A stretch of 29,922 bases of DNA from JBCDGZ01 sp038750655 (GTDB lineage: Bacteria; Bacteroidota; Bacteroidia; Chitinophagales; Saprospiraceae). The DNA is taken from assembly GCA_038750655.1 (NCBI GenBank), contig JBCDGZ010000100.1, positions 1 through 29,922 on the forward strand, given 5' to 3'. The position numbers and the translations under genes were made by a program. This document shows positions 7,588 to 15,929 of this stretch, in pieces; positions within the stretch are counted from its first letter, which is position 1; each line of letters starts with the position of its first letter. Below the pieces are notes generated by a model that saw only the letters and a list, made by a program, of their open reading frames with translations, searched no databases and was not told where the DNA came from.

Positions 7588-8445
7588 CTACTCCCCCCCA
7601 AGCTCCTTCAACAACCGAAACTCCCACTCCAAAGTCCTGGCCCGCAAATCATGCTCAAACAACAACACCTGATTGTCCTCCCGCTCGAACTCAATCCCAG
7701 AGGCCAAAAAGGTAATCCCTTCTGGCGTTCGGTATTCAAACCCAGTGCTATGGCGGCCGATGTCGCCGGCCAGGCAGATCACCTCGATTCCCTTTTGCTG
7801 GGCTTTGACCAGCTCGGGGTAGAGGGTGCGGTAGAAGTTATTGGGATTGATGCAGAAGAAGCAGTCGCCAAAGGGGGCGTTAGAGAGCTGGTCGGCCTGT
7901 TGGCTTAGCTCGGGGTGGTCGTAGAGCCAGAGGAGTTTGTGGTGGAGTAGGAGGAGGTGGGAGGAATGCTGTAGGGTGTCGAGCACGGAGCGGAAGAGCG
8001 CCAATTGGGGCCCAACGATGGAGCTGAGGCTGTCTTGGGTATCGAGGACGAGGAAGGTAAGGCCGTTCTGGTGGTGATGGTAGAAGGCGGGGCGGCCGGT
8101 GAGGGCTTCGACGCGATCGACATGGTCGTAGTCGTGGTTGCCGAGGGCCCAGAGGGTGCTGGGGCTTTGGCAGTCGAAGATGCTGTCGATGCGGTGGAGG
8201 GTGATGCTGTCGGCGGAGCTTTGGTAGGCCATATCGCCGCCGAGCCAGGTCATATCGTAGGCGCTGTAGTCGACGCGTTCGGCCTCGGCGACCAGGAGGG
8301 GATTCTCCCAGGTGCGGGTATGGGCGATGTGGAGGTAGGTGGCTTTCTGTAGTGATGAAGCAGTATCCTCTTTCGATGTATTGGTGCATTGAATGATCAA
8401 TAGTAGGGCGAGGAAGGCTAGTAAGCGTTTGAATGTGCTCATCAT
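7588..8445 (-). CDS. Metallophosphoesterase-like exported protein
   Basis: A calcineurin-like phosphoesterase fold of about 285 residues. A hydrophobic leader ends at LIIQC, probably a lipoprotein Cys although Gln before Cys is atypical. Motifs run in order: WLGGD (GD motif), LGNHD (GNHD), LLLHHK in the GH(x) position, and CLAGDIGRH in the final GxH region. The first motif, normally DxH, reads HIAHTR here, so its Asp is absent; the metal site may be altered or this may be a family trait. The true substrate is unknown. Starts at 8469, 8445 and 8442 are possible; I chose 8445 because it begins a normal leader. Codon use is heavily C-ending. The divergent neighbour is a TonB receptor. Confidence 0.75.
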   Translation of the reverse strand: MMSTFKRLLAFLALLLIIQCTNTSKEDTASSLQKATYLHIAHTRTWENPLLVAEAERVDYSAYDMTWLGGDMAYQSSADSITLHRIDSIFDCQSPSTLWALGNHDYDHVDRVEALTGRPAFYHHHQNGLTFLVLDTQDSLSSIVGPQLALFRSVLDTLQHSSHLLLLHHKLLWLYDHPELSQQADQLSNAPFGDCFFCINPNNFYRTLYPELVKAQQKGIEVICLAGDIGRHSTGFEYRTPEGITFLASGIEFEREDNQVLLFEHDLRARTLEWEFRLLKELGGE

Positions 8446-8557
8446 TTGTTTTTTGTACGAAGACGACATACTGTGTAGGTAAAGATGGCTAATTTATAAG
8501 CGTATTTCCTTACTTTGGCCCCGAAATCTTCTACTAGTAGTACTCAAATTTAGGAAC

Positions 8558-10822
8558 ATGCATCGGATTTACTTTTTACTGTTGGCCTTGTGCCTTTTTT
8601 GCGCTGCTGCTCAGGCCCAATTTACCTACGGGACGGTGTATGATGATAAGGGCAATGCCTTGGTTGGCGCGACCATCGCAGTTAATGGATATGAGATTGG
8701 GGTAGTCACGGGGGATGATGGAAAATACCGAATTAAAAACGAGGGTAAGGACTTGATCATTGGTTACGTAGGGATGAAAGGGATCGTGCTGATTGCTCCC
8801 GAGGGGAAGGTAGATGTTCATATGGAGATTAATCCAATAACCTTCGGAAATTATGCCGTTATCAATGACCGCAGAATCAAATCTGTGCATAATTACAGTT
8901 TGCTGAAACGAAAAGAGATCGAGCTGCAAAGCCAGAATGATCTTTCGCCTATTTTGAATACCAGCCCCGGAGTGTTGATGCACAGTGGGGCGCTCAATAC
9001 CAACCGCATTACCATTAGAGGGATTGGCAACCGCTCGCCCTTTTCTACCAACCGCGTAAAAGCCTACCTGGACGATATTCCGCTGACCAACGGTTCGGGG
9101 GAGACGACGGTGGAAGATATTGATCTGAGTTTTATCGAAAATATTGAAATCTGGAAAGGGCCGACTTCCAGCCGCTTCGGTGCGGGCTTGGGAGGGATGA
9201 TTTTAATGAATTCTTCGATCAGCCAAGGGCAGGCGGATTATGTTCGCAATCGCAGTAGCATCGGCAGCTATGGTTTGCAACGCTACGCCACCGACCTGGC
9301 CCTGAGTAGTTTGAATGATAAATTTCAATTTCGCTTCAACCACAACCTGACCCAGAGCGACGGTTATCGCGAGAATAATGACTACACCCGGCAGGGCTTT
9401 ACCCTCCTGGGCGGAATGACGCACCAGCAAAATACCTTGCAAATTTTTGTCAACCACACCTCCCTAAAAGCCTTCATTCCCAGCTCGCTGAGCGAGGAAG
9501 ATTACCTCAACGAACCCACTAAAGCCGCGTTCACTTGGGGACGCATCATGGGCTTTGAAGATTATGATCGCCTGCTGGTGGGTATATCCTACAATACCCA
9601 ACTGAACAAAAGCCTAAAACTCAGCAGCTCCATATTTATGAACAATCGAGATTCCTATGAATCCAGACCCTTTAATATCCTGACTGAGAACAGTAACTCG
9701 ATGGGCCTCCGTACAGTCTTCAGTGTCAATCCAGCTAAAATTCAGCAGCTGAATTTCAATGTGGGGACAGAAGTTTTTGTAGAAAACTACGACTGGTCGA
9801 CCTTCGAAACTAACGATGGCCAGCTGGGCATTCCCCTATCTATCAATGATGAAAAGCGTTCCTACGCCAATATTTTTGCAGAAATGATCTACAATCTGAA
9901 AAAAGATTTTACGATCAACGCAGGGGTGAATTTCAACACCACCACTTATGAATTAGAGGATTTATTCGTTGCCGACAGCATCGACCGCTCTGGAGATTAT
10001 TCCTACGATCCCGTTTTTTCTCCCAGAATAGCCCTCAATTATCAACCTCGTAACAACATGGACTTTTACGCCTTGGTCAGCCACGGTTTTTCTCCTCCAT
10101 CAGCAGAGGAAACCCTGGCCCCTGATGGTTCCATCAATACAGAAATTGAACCCGAGCAGGCTTGGAATTTTGAAATTGGCGCACGCAGTTACGCCTACGA
10201 TAGAAGACTGAATTACGAAGTCAGCCTCTTTCGAATGCAAGTCAGCGATCTGCTAGTCGCCCGGCGTACCGCCCTAGATCAGTTCATCGGTATTAATGCC
10301 GGCAAAACCATCCACAATGGCTTGGAGGCTCAAATTCGCTATACACTTGTTGCCATTATGGATAAAAACCTTAACCTCACCCTCAGCTACACCTTCTCCG
10401 ATTTTAAGTTCGATGAATTTATCGACGACGAAGATGATTTTTCGGGAAATGAACTGACTGGCACGGCCCCGCATATCGTCAACGCCATCCTCTTTGGAGA
10501 GTTGAACGGCTTTTACAGTAGCCTCAATTTTCACTTCGTTGACGCTATGCCGCTCACAGACGCCAATACCGTTTACTCCGATGCCTACCAATTGCTGCAC
10601 TTCCAGTTCGGCTATCGCTTCCATAACCGCCGCCAAAATTGGCATTTTGACATCAGCGCAGGAGTCAACAATGTGTTGGATGAAAAATACGCGGCCATGC
10701 ATCAGATCAATGCTCAGGGCTTTGGCGGCAACGCGCCCCGGTACTACTATCCGGGCCTCCCCCGCAACTATTACCTCAATCTGGGAGTAAAATACAACTT
10801 ACCGGTCACGATGGTATTCTAA
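8558..10822 (+). CDS. TonB-dependent receptor
   Basis: A 754-residue outer-membrane active transporter. Residues 1-20 are a signal peptide ending AQAQ. Residues about 21-100 form a carboxypeptidase-regulatory-like domain (GTVYDDKGNALVGATI). The plug follows at about 115-222 with ITIRGIGNRSP and IENIEIWKGPTSSRFGAG, then a 22-strand-type barrel of alternating aromatic segments, ending in a long aromatic strand and TMVF. The plug resembles iron-siderophore receptors, but the substrate is not determinable. No surface SusD-like partner is adjacent. A weak -7-like element (TTACTTTG, about 8510) lies 40 bases upstream. The stop codon interlocks with that of the convergent GNAT gene. Confidence 0.9.
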   Translation: MHRIYFLLLALCLFCAAAQAQFTYGTVYDDKGNALVGATIAVNGYEIGVVTGDDGKYRIKNEGKDLIIGYVGMKGIVLIAPEGKVDVHMEINPITFGNYAVINDRRIKSVHNYSLLKRKEIELQSQNDLSPILNTSPGVLMHSGALNTNRITIRGIGNRSPFSTNRVKAYLDDIPLTNGSGETTVEDIDLSFIENIEIWKGPTSSRFGAGLGGMILMNSSISQGQADYVRNRSSIGSYGLQRYATDLALSSLNDKFQFRFNHNLTQSDGYRENNDYTRQGFTLLGGMTHQQNTLQIFVNHTSLKAFIPSSLSEEDYLNEPTKAAFTWGRIMGFEDYDRLLVGISYNTQLNKSLKLSSSIFMNNRDSYESRPFNILTENSNSMGLRTVFSVNPAKIQQLNFNVGTEVFVENYDWSTFETNDGQLGIPLSINDEKRSYANIFAEMIYNLKKDFTINAGVNFNTTTYELEDLFVADSIDRSGDYSYDPVFSPRIALNYQPRNNMDFYALVSHGFSPPSAEETLAPDGSINTEIEPEQAWNFEIGARSYAYDRRLNYEVSLFRMQVSDLLVARRTALDQFIGINAGKTIHNGLEAQIRYTLVAIMDKNLNLTLSYTFSDFKFDEFIDDEDDFSGNELTGTAPHIVNAILFGELNGFYSSLNFHFVDAMPLTDANTVYSDAYQLLHFQFGYRFHNRRQNWHFDISAGVNNVLDEKYAAMHQINAQGFGGNAPRYYYPGLPRNYYLNLGVKYNLPVTMVF

Positions 10823-11343
10823 GGAGCGCTGATCTCTAGCCACCAATGCGGATGACCGTAGAACATACAGTCGCCCTTTACTTCCAATCCCGTCTTTTCC
10901 AGCACCCTCCTCGACGCCCAATGCCCGTGCATCGCCACGGCGTACAGCTTCTCCGCCTTCAAGTCCTCAAAGCCGTAATCCCGACTGGCCATCGCTGCCT
11001 CCGTAGCGTAGCCCTGTCCCCAAAACTTCGGCAGTAGGCGATAGCCCAAATCGTAGTAATGAATATGGTCATTGATCGTTTCGGTCATAAACTTCAAGCC
11101 CGCCCAGCCGATAAACTCCCCCGTCTCCTTAAGTTCCAAGGCCAGCCGACCAACGCCATGCTCCTGGTATTGATCAATAACGTGTTGGATCGTCTTGCGG
11201 CTTTCGTCGATGTGGGTTTGCGGAGCGAGGTCGAGAAAAGTCAAGACCCTTGGATCACTGTCCATAGCAAACATGCCTTCGGCATCGTCCATTGTAAGGT
11301 GGCGAAGCAGTAGGCGCGGGCTGGTTCGGATAATGCTTGTCAA
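10819..11343 (-). CDS. GNAT acetyltransferase (RimJ/RimL type)
   Basis: A 174-residue N-acetyltransferase. It opens TSPRLLLRHLTMDDAEGMF, typical of Acetyltransf_3. The acetyl-CoA motif is RLLPKFWGQGYATEA, and the C-terminal motif is ASRRVLEKTGLEVKG. The acceptor could be a ribosomal protein N-terminus or a small amine. It is the last gene of a likely three-gene minus-strand run, 28 bases after the potassium channel. Its TAG stop overlaps the stop of the convergent TonB receptor. Confidence 0.9.
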   Translation of the reverse strand: MTSIIRTSPRLLLRHLTMDDAEGMFAMDSDPRVLTFLDLAPQTHIDESRKTIQHVIDQYQEHGVGRLALELKETGEFIGWAGLKFMTETINDHIHYYDLGYRLLPKFWGQGYATEAAMASRDYGFEDLKAEKLYAVAMHGHWASRRVLEKTGLEVKGDCMFYGHPHWWLEISAP

Positions 11344-11371
11344 AGTTATCTGGTTAGAATACTACCGTTCA

Positions 11372-11725
11372 TTAATCTCCCTTTTTGTCTTTATGCTTTT
11401 TATTATTCTTTTTCTTTTCTTTTTCCTTCAGACTCACATTGTTGTAATGGCGATAAACGGTATTAATAAAGGTCAGGATCATCCCCAGTCCGATCAAGAT
11501 ATAGAACATGGTGAAAATCTTGCCTGCAGGCGTTTGTGGTGCAAAGTCACCGTAGCCGATAGTCGTTAGGGTAATTACGGAGAAATAAAAGGCATCCACC
11601 CAGTCCCATCCCTCTAAATAATGGTACACGATACCTCCAACGCCAATGATGACCGTGGAGGTGATGAGTAAGCTGCGGTACTCTTCGTCTTTGATGAAGG
11701 TGATAATGGTTCTGAAAAATATCAT
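11372..11725 (-). CDS. Two-transmembrane potassium channel
   Basis: A 117-residue ion channel subunit. TM1 lies at about 19-36, the pore helix and selectivity filter TTIGYGD at 54-60, and TM2 at about 68-90. A Lys/Glu-rich cytoplasmic tail (NNKKHKDKKGD) follows. The GYGD filter is diagnostic of potassium selectivity, and members assemble as tetramers. There is no RCK/TrkA regulatory domain, so gating is unclear. It sits 24 bases after the FAD enzyme and 28 before the GNAT gene. Confidence 0.92.
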   Translation of the reverse strand: MIFFRTIITFIKDEEYRSLLITSTVIIGVGGIVYHYLEGWDWVDAFYFSVITLTTIGYGDFAPQTPAGKIFTMFYILIGLGMILTFINTVYRHYNNVSLKEKEKKKNNKKHKDKKGD

Positions 11726-11749
11726 AGGCGTTGAGCGTTTGGAGGGAAA

Positions 11750-12967
11750 TCAGTTGAGCTGTCCCGCAATAAAGGCCGTCGTCCAGGCCGATTGAAAGTT
11801 ATACCCTCCTGTAATGCCATCAATGTCTAGTACTTCGCCGGTAAAATACAAATTTTTACACACCCGACTTTGCATGGTGTTGAAATCGATGCTCTGCAGG
11901 CTGACGCCTCCGCAGGTAACAAATTCCTCCTTGAAGGTCGTCTTGCCCTGTACCGAATACTCGTCGTTGCTCAGCAAGCTGGTGAGCTTATTGATGCCCT
12001 TTTTGCCCAGCTCTCCCCAGCGTTTCTGGGCGGGAAGCTCGCTTTTTTGCAGCAAAAAATGCCACAGTCGCTCCGGCAAGCGATAGGGGCGGTAGTTGCT
12101 CAGCTGCTTGGAGCGCTGTTCCTGTGTGATGCTGCGCAGTTGCTCCGCTACCTGCTCCTGATTAGGCTCATCGACCCAGTTGACCTGCACCTTGAAGCGG
12201 TAGTCCTTTTCGCTGAGCAGGCGGGCGCCGAAGGCCGAGAGCTTGAGGATAGCCGGGCCGCTCATGCCCCAGTGGGTGATCAGCAGGGGGCCGTCGGCCC
12301 GCAGTTTGGTGCCCTGGATGCTGGTCAGGGCCTTGGGGACCACGATGCCCATCAGCTCGGTGATTGATTCGGAGGGCATGTTGAAGGTAAACAGCGAGGG
12401 GACCGGCTCGGCGATCTGATGCCCCAGGGCTTCGAGCCAGTCCAGGCCCCTGCGCTTGGGCGAGCCGCCGGTGGCGACGATGATCTTGTCAAAGCACTGC
12501 GGTGGTAGGTCTTCTTTGATAAAGTACAGCTCCAGCTGCTCCCCTTTAGTCTGTATGGCCTGGACGCCCATGCCCACCTCGATGGTGATGCCCAGGCGCT
12601 GGGCTTCCAACATAAAGCAATCGATAACGCTCTGCGAGCGCTGAGATTTTGGAAAAACGCAGTTGTCCTCCTGCACCACTAGCGGCACACCCCGATCCTC
12701 AAACCAGCGCATCGTATCGCCGGTGCTGAACACCCGGAAAGCCCGCTTCAGCTGCTTGCCTCCCCGAGGGTAGGCCTCCGATAGCACCTTGATGTCCGTA
12801 CAAGCATTGGTAACATTGCAGCGCCCACCGCCCGAAATCTTGACCTTGGTCAGCAGCTTTCGGGATTTTTCAAAGATCGTCACCTCGGCCTGCGGGTGGG
12901 CGGCCTTGGCGTGAATGGCGGAGAAAAATCCAGCAGCTCCACCTCCAATTACAGCTACTTTTATCAT
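11750..12967 (-). CDS. HI0933/BaiN-family FAD-dependent oxidoreductase
   Basis: A 405-residue flavoprotein. The N-terminal dinucleotide-binding motif is VIGGGAAGFFSA, followed by FEKSRKLLTKVKISGGGRCN, a hallmark of the HI0933-like family. ATGGSPKRRG lies mid-protein, and the C-terminal FTGEVLDIDGITGGYNFQ closes the FAD site. Family members are annotated as aminoacetone oxidase or BaiN-like; the physiological substrate is mostly unknown. It heads a run with the potassium channel and GNAT genes. The length matches the family (about 400). Confidence 0.93.
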   Translation of the reverse strand: MIKVAVIGGGAAGFFSAIHAKAAHPQAEVTIFEKSRKLLTKVKISGGGRCNVTNACTDIKVLSEAYPRGGKQLKRAFRVFSTGDTMRWFEDRGVPLVVQEDNCVFPKSQRSQSVIDCFMLEAQRLGITIEVGMGVQAIQTKGEQLELYFIKEDLPPQCFDKIIVATGGSPKRRGLDWLEALGHQIAEPVPSLFTFNMPSESITELMGIVVPKALTSIQGTKLRADGPLLITHWGMSGPAILKLSAFGARLLSEKDYRFKVQVNWVDEPNQEQVAEQLRSITQEQRSKQLSNYRPYRLPERLWHFLLQKSELPAQKRWGELGKKGINKLTSLLSNDEYSVQGKTTFKEEFVTCGGVSLQSIDFNTMQSRVCKNLYFTGEVLDIDGITGGYNFQSAWTTAFIAGQLN

Positions 12968-13158
12968 AAACTAATTCGCTTCAATACCTAAAGGTAGCGG
13001 TATTTATGATTATTTTAGCCTTCAATTAAACCTTTCCACAATAGGTCAGTCGAAAAGAGCAACGTAAAGGTTGATACAAAATTTAATCTCCTGTTAGCAT
13101 CAATCGCATTACATCCACGATTAATCATCAATTTCTATCACCAATTAATCCAAAAGAC
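12968..13158. other. Divergent promoter region
   Basis: The 191-base AT-rich gap separates the FAD enzyme and the T9SS esterase, transcribed apart. TAAAGGTA at 12989-12996 reads TACCTTTA on the minus strand, one base from TAnnTTTG, and may serve the FAD gene. I see no clear element for the esterase. Confidence 0.35.
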
Positions 13159-14430
13159 ATGAAGCGCTCCAGCTTACCATTTATCCTTACCTTTTTATTC
13201 TTATCCAGTGTTGCCACCGCACAGTTTTGCACTACGGATAACCGATTTACCGAACAAGAATTTTTTACGGACAGTCAAATTACTTCGCGGCTAGATGTCA
13301 CCTATGGCTCCGCAGTAGATTGGCAAGGCAATACCGTGGACCTGAAAATGGATGTTTATTTTCCCAAATTTGGCGTCGACCCGCTTGCCGAGCGCCCCTT
13401 CATCATGATGATCCACGGAGGAGGTTTTAAAGGGGGCACTAAAGAGGGCATGGCGAACTATTGTACGGCCTTTGCTAAGCGTGGCTTTGTAGCCGCTACC
13501 ATCCAATATCGCCTGGGATGGGACCAAACCAATCCAAGCGACCAAATACTGGCCTCCTATCGCGCCCATCAAGATGCCAATGCTGCCCTGCGCTTCGTTG
13601 TACGCCACGCTAGTAAAGCAAGGATCGATACCGACTGGCTATTTATCGGAGGCAGTAGTGCTGGTTCGGTCACTTCACTGAATGCCATCTACGTTTCGCA
13701 GCAAGAATGGGAAGCTATTGTACCGGGGATCACTGCTCTGCTAGGTCCGCTGAACAGCTCTGGTAACAATATCAACACCACCTTCGATCTGCAAGGCATC
13801 TTTAATAACTGGGGCATGACCCTGGACGGTGCTCTTGATCCGGCCGATATGATTCCAAGTGTAGCCTTTCACGGCGTACTAGATGGTGTTACCCCCATTG
13901 GGACAGTCGCTGGCTTCCCCGGTGGTCCACTTTACTCGGGGTCAGGAACGATCCACAATTATCTGTTGGCGAACGACGTCTGCTCCGAGCTGACCGTCGA
14001 TTCTATGGGCCGACACGGTATCTACAGAGGCATTGACGGAGAAATTTTTCGGGTAAGCCGCGCGACCTGCTTCTTCAAAAGTGTTTTCTGCGATAACTGC
14101 GTTTCTAACTATTTTGTCGATTCTGTAGCGGCGGACTGCTCTACTCCGATACCCACTAGCTTGGTAGATTTGCAGACCTCCAATACGACCAATGCAACGG
14201 CTTTCAGTGTATTCCCCAATCCTAGTGATGAGGTGTTGAATATCAAAGGAGACTTAGAAGGGTATCAACTACGATTGATCAATACTTCCGGTCAGGTGGT
14301 TCGCCACATTGATTACGGTGCTACAGTCAATACGGTGAACGTAGCCGACCTGGCTCCGGGCCTCTACTTTTTGCAAGCGATCAATGGGGCCGATGAGCGT
14401 ATAGCATTGAAGAAAGTGCTCGTTCAATAA
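13159..14430 (+). CDS. Secreted alpha/beta-hydrolase (esterase) with T9SS sorting domain
   Basis: A 423-residue secreted esterase or lipase-like enzyme. Residues 1-22 are a signal peptide ending ATAQ. An oxyanion-hole HGGGF lies at 86-90, and the nucleophile elbow GGSSAG at 164-169 places Ser167 as nucleophile. An acidic residue around the AFHGVLDGVTP segment and His in SMGRHGIYRG could complete the triad. After a Cys-rich linker, the last 75 residues form a T9SS type A domain (VFPNPS, LAPGLYFLQA, KKVLVQ). The fold is close to the BD-FAE/hormone-sensitive-lipase group. The substrate is not evident. A terminator follows. Confidence 0.9.
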   Translation: MKRSSLPFILTFLFLSSVATAQFCTTDNRFTEQEFFTDSQITSRLDVTYGSAVDWQGNTVDLKMDVYFPKFGVDPLAERPFIMMIHGGGFKGGTKEGMANYCTAFAKRGFVAATIQYRLGWDQTNPSDQILASYRAHQDANAALRFVVRHASKARIDTDWLFIGGSSAGSVTSLNAIYVSQQEWEAIVPGITALLGPLNSSGNNINTTFDLQGIFNNWGMTLDGALDPADMIPSVAFHGVLDGVTPIGTVAGFPGGPLYSGSGTIHNYLLANDVCSELTVDSMGRHGIYRGIDGEIFRVSRATCFFKSVFCDNCVSNYFVDSVAADCSTPIPTSLVDLQTSNTTNATAFSVFPNPSDEVLNIKGDLEGYQLRLINTSGQVVRHIDYGATVNTVNVADLAPGLYFLQAINGADERIALKKVLVQ

Positions 14431-14451
14431 GTAATGCCTGATTGTAATATT

Positions 14452-14491
14452 CCTCCCGTTCCAGAGCGCTGGGGTGGGAGGCTTGTTTTTT
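14452..14491 (+). terminator. Intrinsic terminator after the T9SS esterase gene
   Basis: CCTCCC (14452-14457) pairs with GGGAGG (14476-14481), with an inner CCAG/CTGG pairing, followed by CTTGTTTTTT. It lies 21 bases after the esterase stop. Confidence 0.8.
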
Positions 14492-14516
14492 GGGAGCTGT
14501 TGATGTTTAATAAGAA

Positions 14517-15854
14517 CTACGAGAAAATTCGTCCCTGCTTTTCATATTCGCGGCGAATACCTTCCACCAAGATTGGATTGGTAATCATCCCGCTATTGGC
14601 AATTGCCCAAAGAGAGGCATAGCGTATCACATTCATAATAGCACCTCCCGACAATTCGTATTTTTTCGCTATCTCGTAGAAATCAATACTGCTATCCACC
14701 TTTTGTTGATCCTTATGAGGTAGATTATTTGTCCAAAGTTGGAAGCGTTGTTCTGGTCCTGGTAAAGGGAAATAAATGAGGGATTCAAAACGGCGAGTAA
14801 AGGCTTCGTCGATATTATCCTTTAGATTGATAGCAAAAATGCTAATTCCTGCGAAGGTTTCTAATCTTTGTAGTAGGAAAGAAATAGCTTGGTTGGCATA
14901 CCCATCATGTACATTCTGAATAGTGGTCTTTTTCCCCAAGAGTGCATCTGCTTCGTCAAAAAATAATATCCAATTTTTCTGGGCAGCGGTATTAAAGATT
15001 TTAGCCAAATTTTTCTCTGTCTCCCCGATATATTTTGCGATGATGACGGACAGGTTGATTCGATAAACCTCATACCCAGTTTCCTTCCCAAGCAGGCTGG
15101 CCGTGAATTTTTTTCCGGTACCTGGCGGCCCATAAAATAAGCTGCGATAGCCAGGACGAAGTTTTTGCTCAAGTTTCCACTCCTCTAATAATTGCGCCCT
15201 ATTTTCTATCCACAGCTTGATCTCTTCAAGCTGCATTTTGGTTCTTTGGGGAAGGATGAGATCTTCTTTCCATTCCAGTTGGGAAGAAAGTCGAGTTGCC
15301 GGGAAATTGACGCTAAATTCAGGATGGTAGGCTTGATCGTACAAAAGGTGAACTTCCGTTTCCTGACTAAGCCGCAGCATGCCTTTTTGTTTGGGAAGAT
15401 TGCTGTTCAATGCCAGCAATTCAACAAGGCCAGACTTAAGCAGTTTTTCATTGATTAGAAACAGCAGCTTTATTTTTTTTGAAATATCACTTCCCGCCAG
15501 TATAAACAGCAGCGTTTCACCCGTTGGAATGAAACCACTTTGATCGTCTGTGACCAGTCCTCCAAATTCTGTGAAAGGTCGTTCAAATATTTTATTTCTC
15601 GTAAAGAAAACATCCAGCAATTGAGGGCAAAGATAAGTCGCCAAACAAAGTGCAATGGCCAGCCGTTCTTCAAACCCCAGTTGATGCTTACCAATCAAAT
15701 CAGCATAAGAAGAACCTTCTACTTTTGGAGGTTTGAGTTGATAAATACTCTGATGCTCCGGCTCTTGATCGGTGTTAAAATACAACTTAAATCGCAGGTC
15801 AATTACTCTTCGTAACCAGTCTAACTCTTTTTCAAATATTTTTGTCATTACCAT
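14517..15854 (-). CDS. AAA+ ATPase of the contractile-injection-system (Afp15-like) type, altered Walker A
   Basis: A 445-residue protein with an N-terminal 230-residue all-alpha-looking region and a C-terminal AAA+ module. Walker A is GPPGTGKK (242-249), Walker B ILFFDEAD (296-303), sensor 1 Asn343 (FAINLKDN) and arginine finger FTRR (352-355). Motifs such as KYIGETEKNLAKIF and LLQRLETF match the ATPases encoded with extracellular contractile injection systems and related phage-tail-like particles. The Thr/Ser that follows the Walker A lysine is a second Lys (codon at 15110-15108 within a run of seven A on the coding strand). That residue normally binds Mg2+, so ATP hydrolysis may be impaired. 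No tail, sheath or baseplate gene is present, so it is an orphan here. A Met at 15848 is an alternative start. Confidence 0.85.
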   Translation of the reverse strand: MVMTKIFEKELDWLRRVIDLRFKLYFNTDQEPEHQSIYQLKPPKVEGSSYADLIGKHQLGFEERLAIALCLATYLCPQLLDVFFTRNKIFERPFTEFGGLVTDDQSGFIPTGETLLFILAGSDISKKIKLLFLINEKLLKSGLVELLALNSNLPKQKGMLRLSQETEVHLLYDQAYHPEFSVNFPATRLSSQLEWKEDLILPQRTKMQLEEIKLWIENRAQLLEEWKLEQKLRPGYRSLFYGPPGTGKKFTASLLGKETGYEVYRINLSVIIAKYIGETEKNLAKIFNTAAQKNWILFFDEADALLGKKTTIQNVHDGYANQAISFLLQRLETFAGISIFAINLKDNIDEAFTRRFESLIYFPLPGPEQRFQLWTNNLPHKDQQKVDSSIDFYEIAKKYELSGGAIMNVIRYASLWAIANSGMITNPILVEGIRREYEKQGRIFS

Positions 15855-15929
15855 TACCTAAATCTACAAAAAGAATCATGTTTACTAAAAGAATTGAAAA
15901 GGGAAATCAAATTTTCAGTCCAACCAACA

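Noticed and set aside
7349..7715. Overlapping frames on both strands in the repeat-rich gap
   Set aside because: They run through an octamer array, a palindrome and a GC-rich repeat, and into the metallophosphoesterase gene; the encoded sequences are low complexity.
14434..14622. 62-codon plus-strand frame after the esterase
   Set aside because: It contains the terminator hairpin and runs into the AAA+ gene on the other strand.
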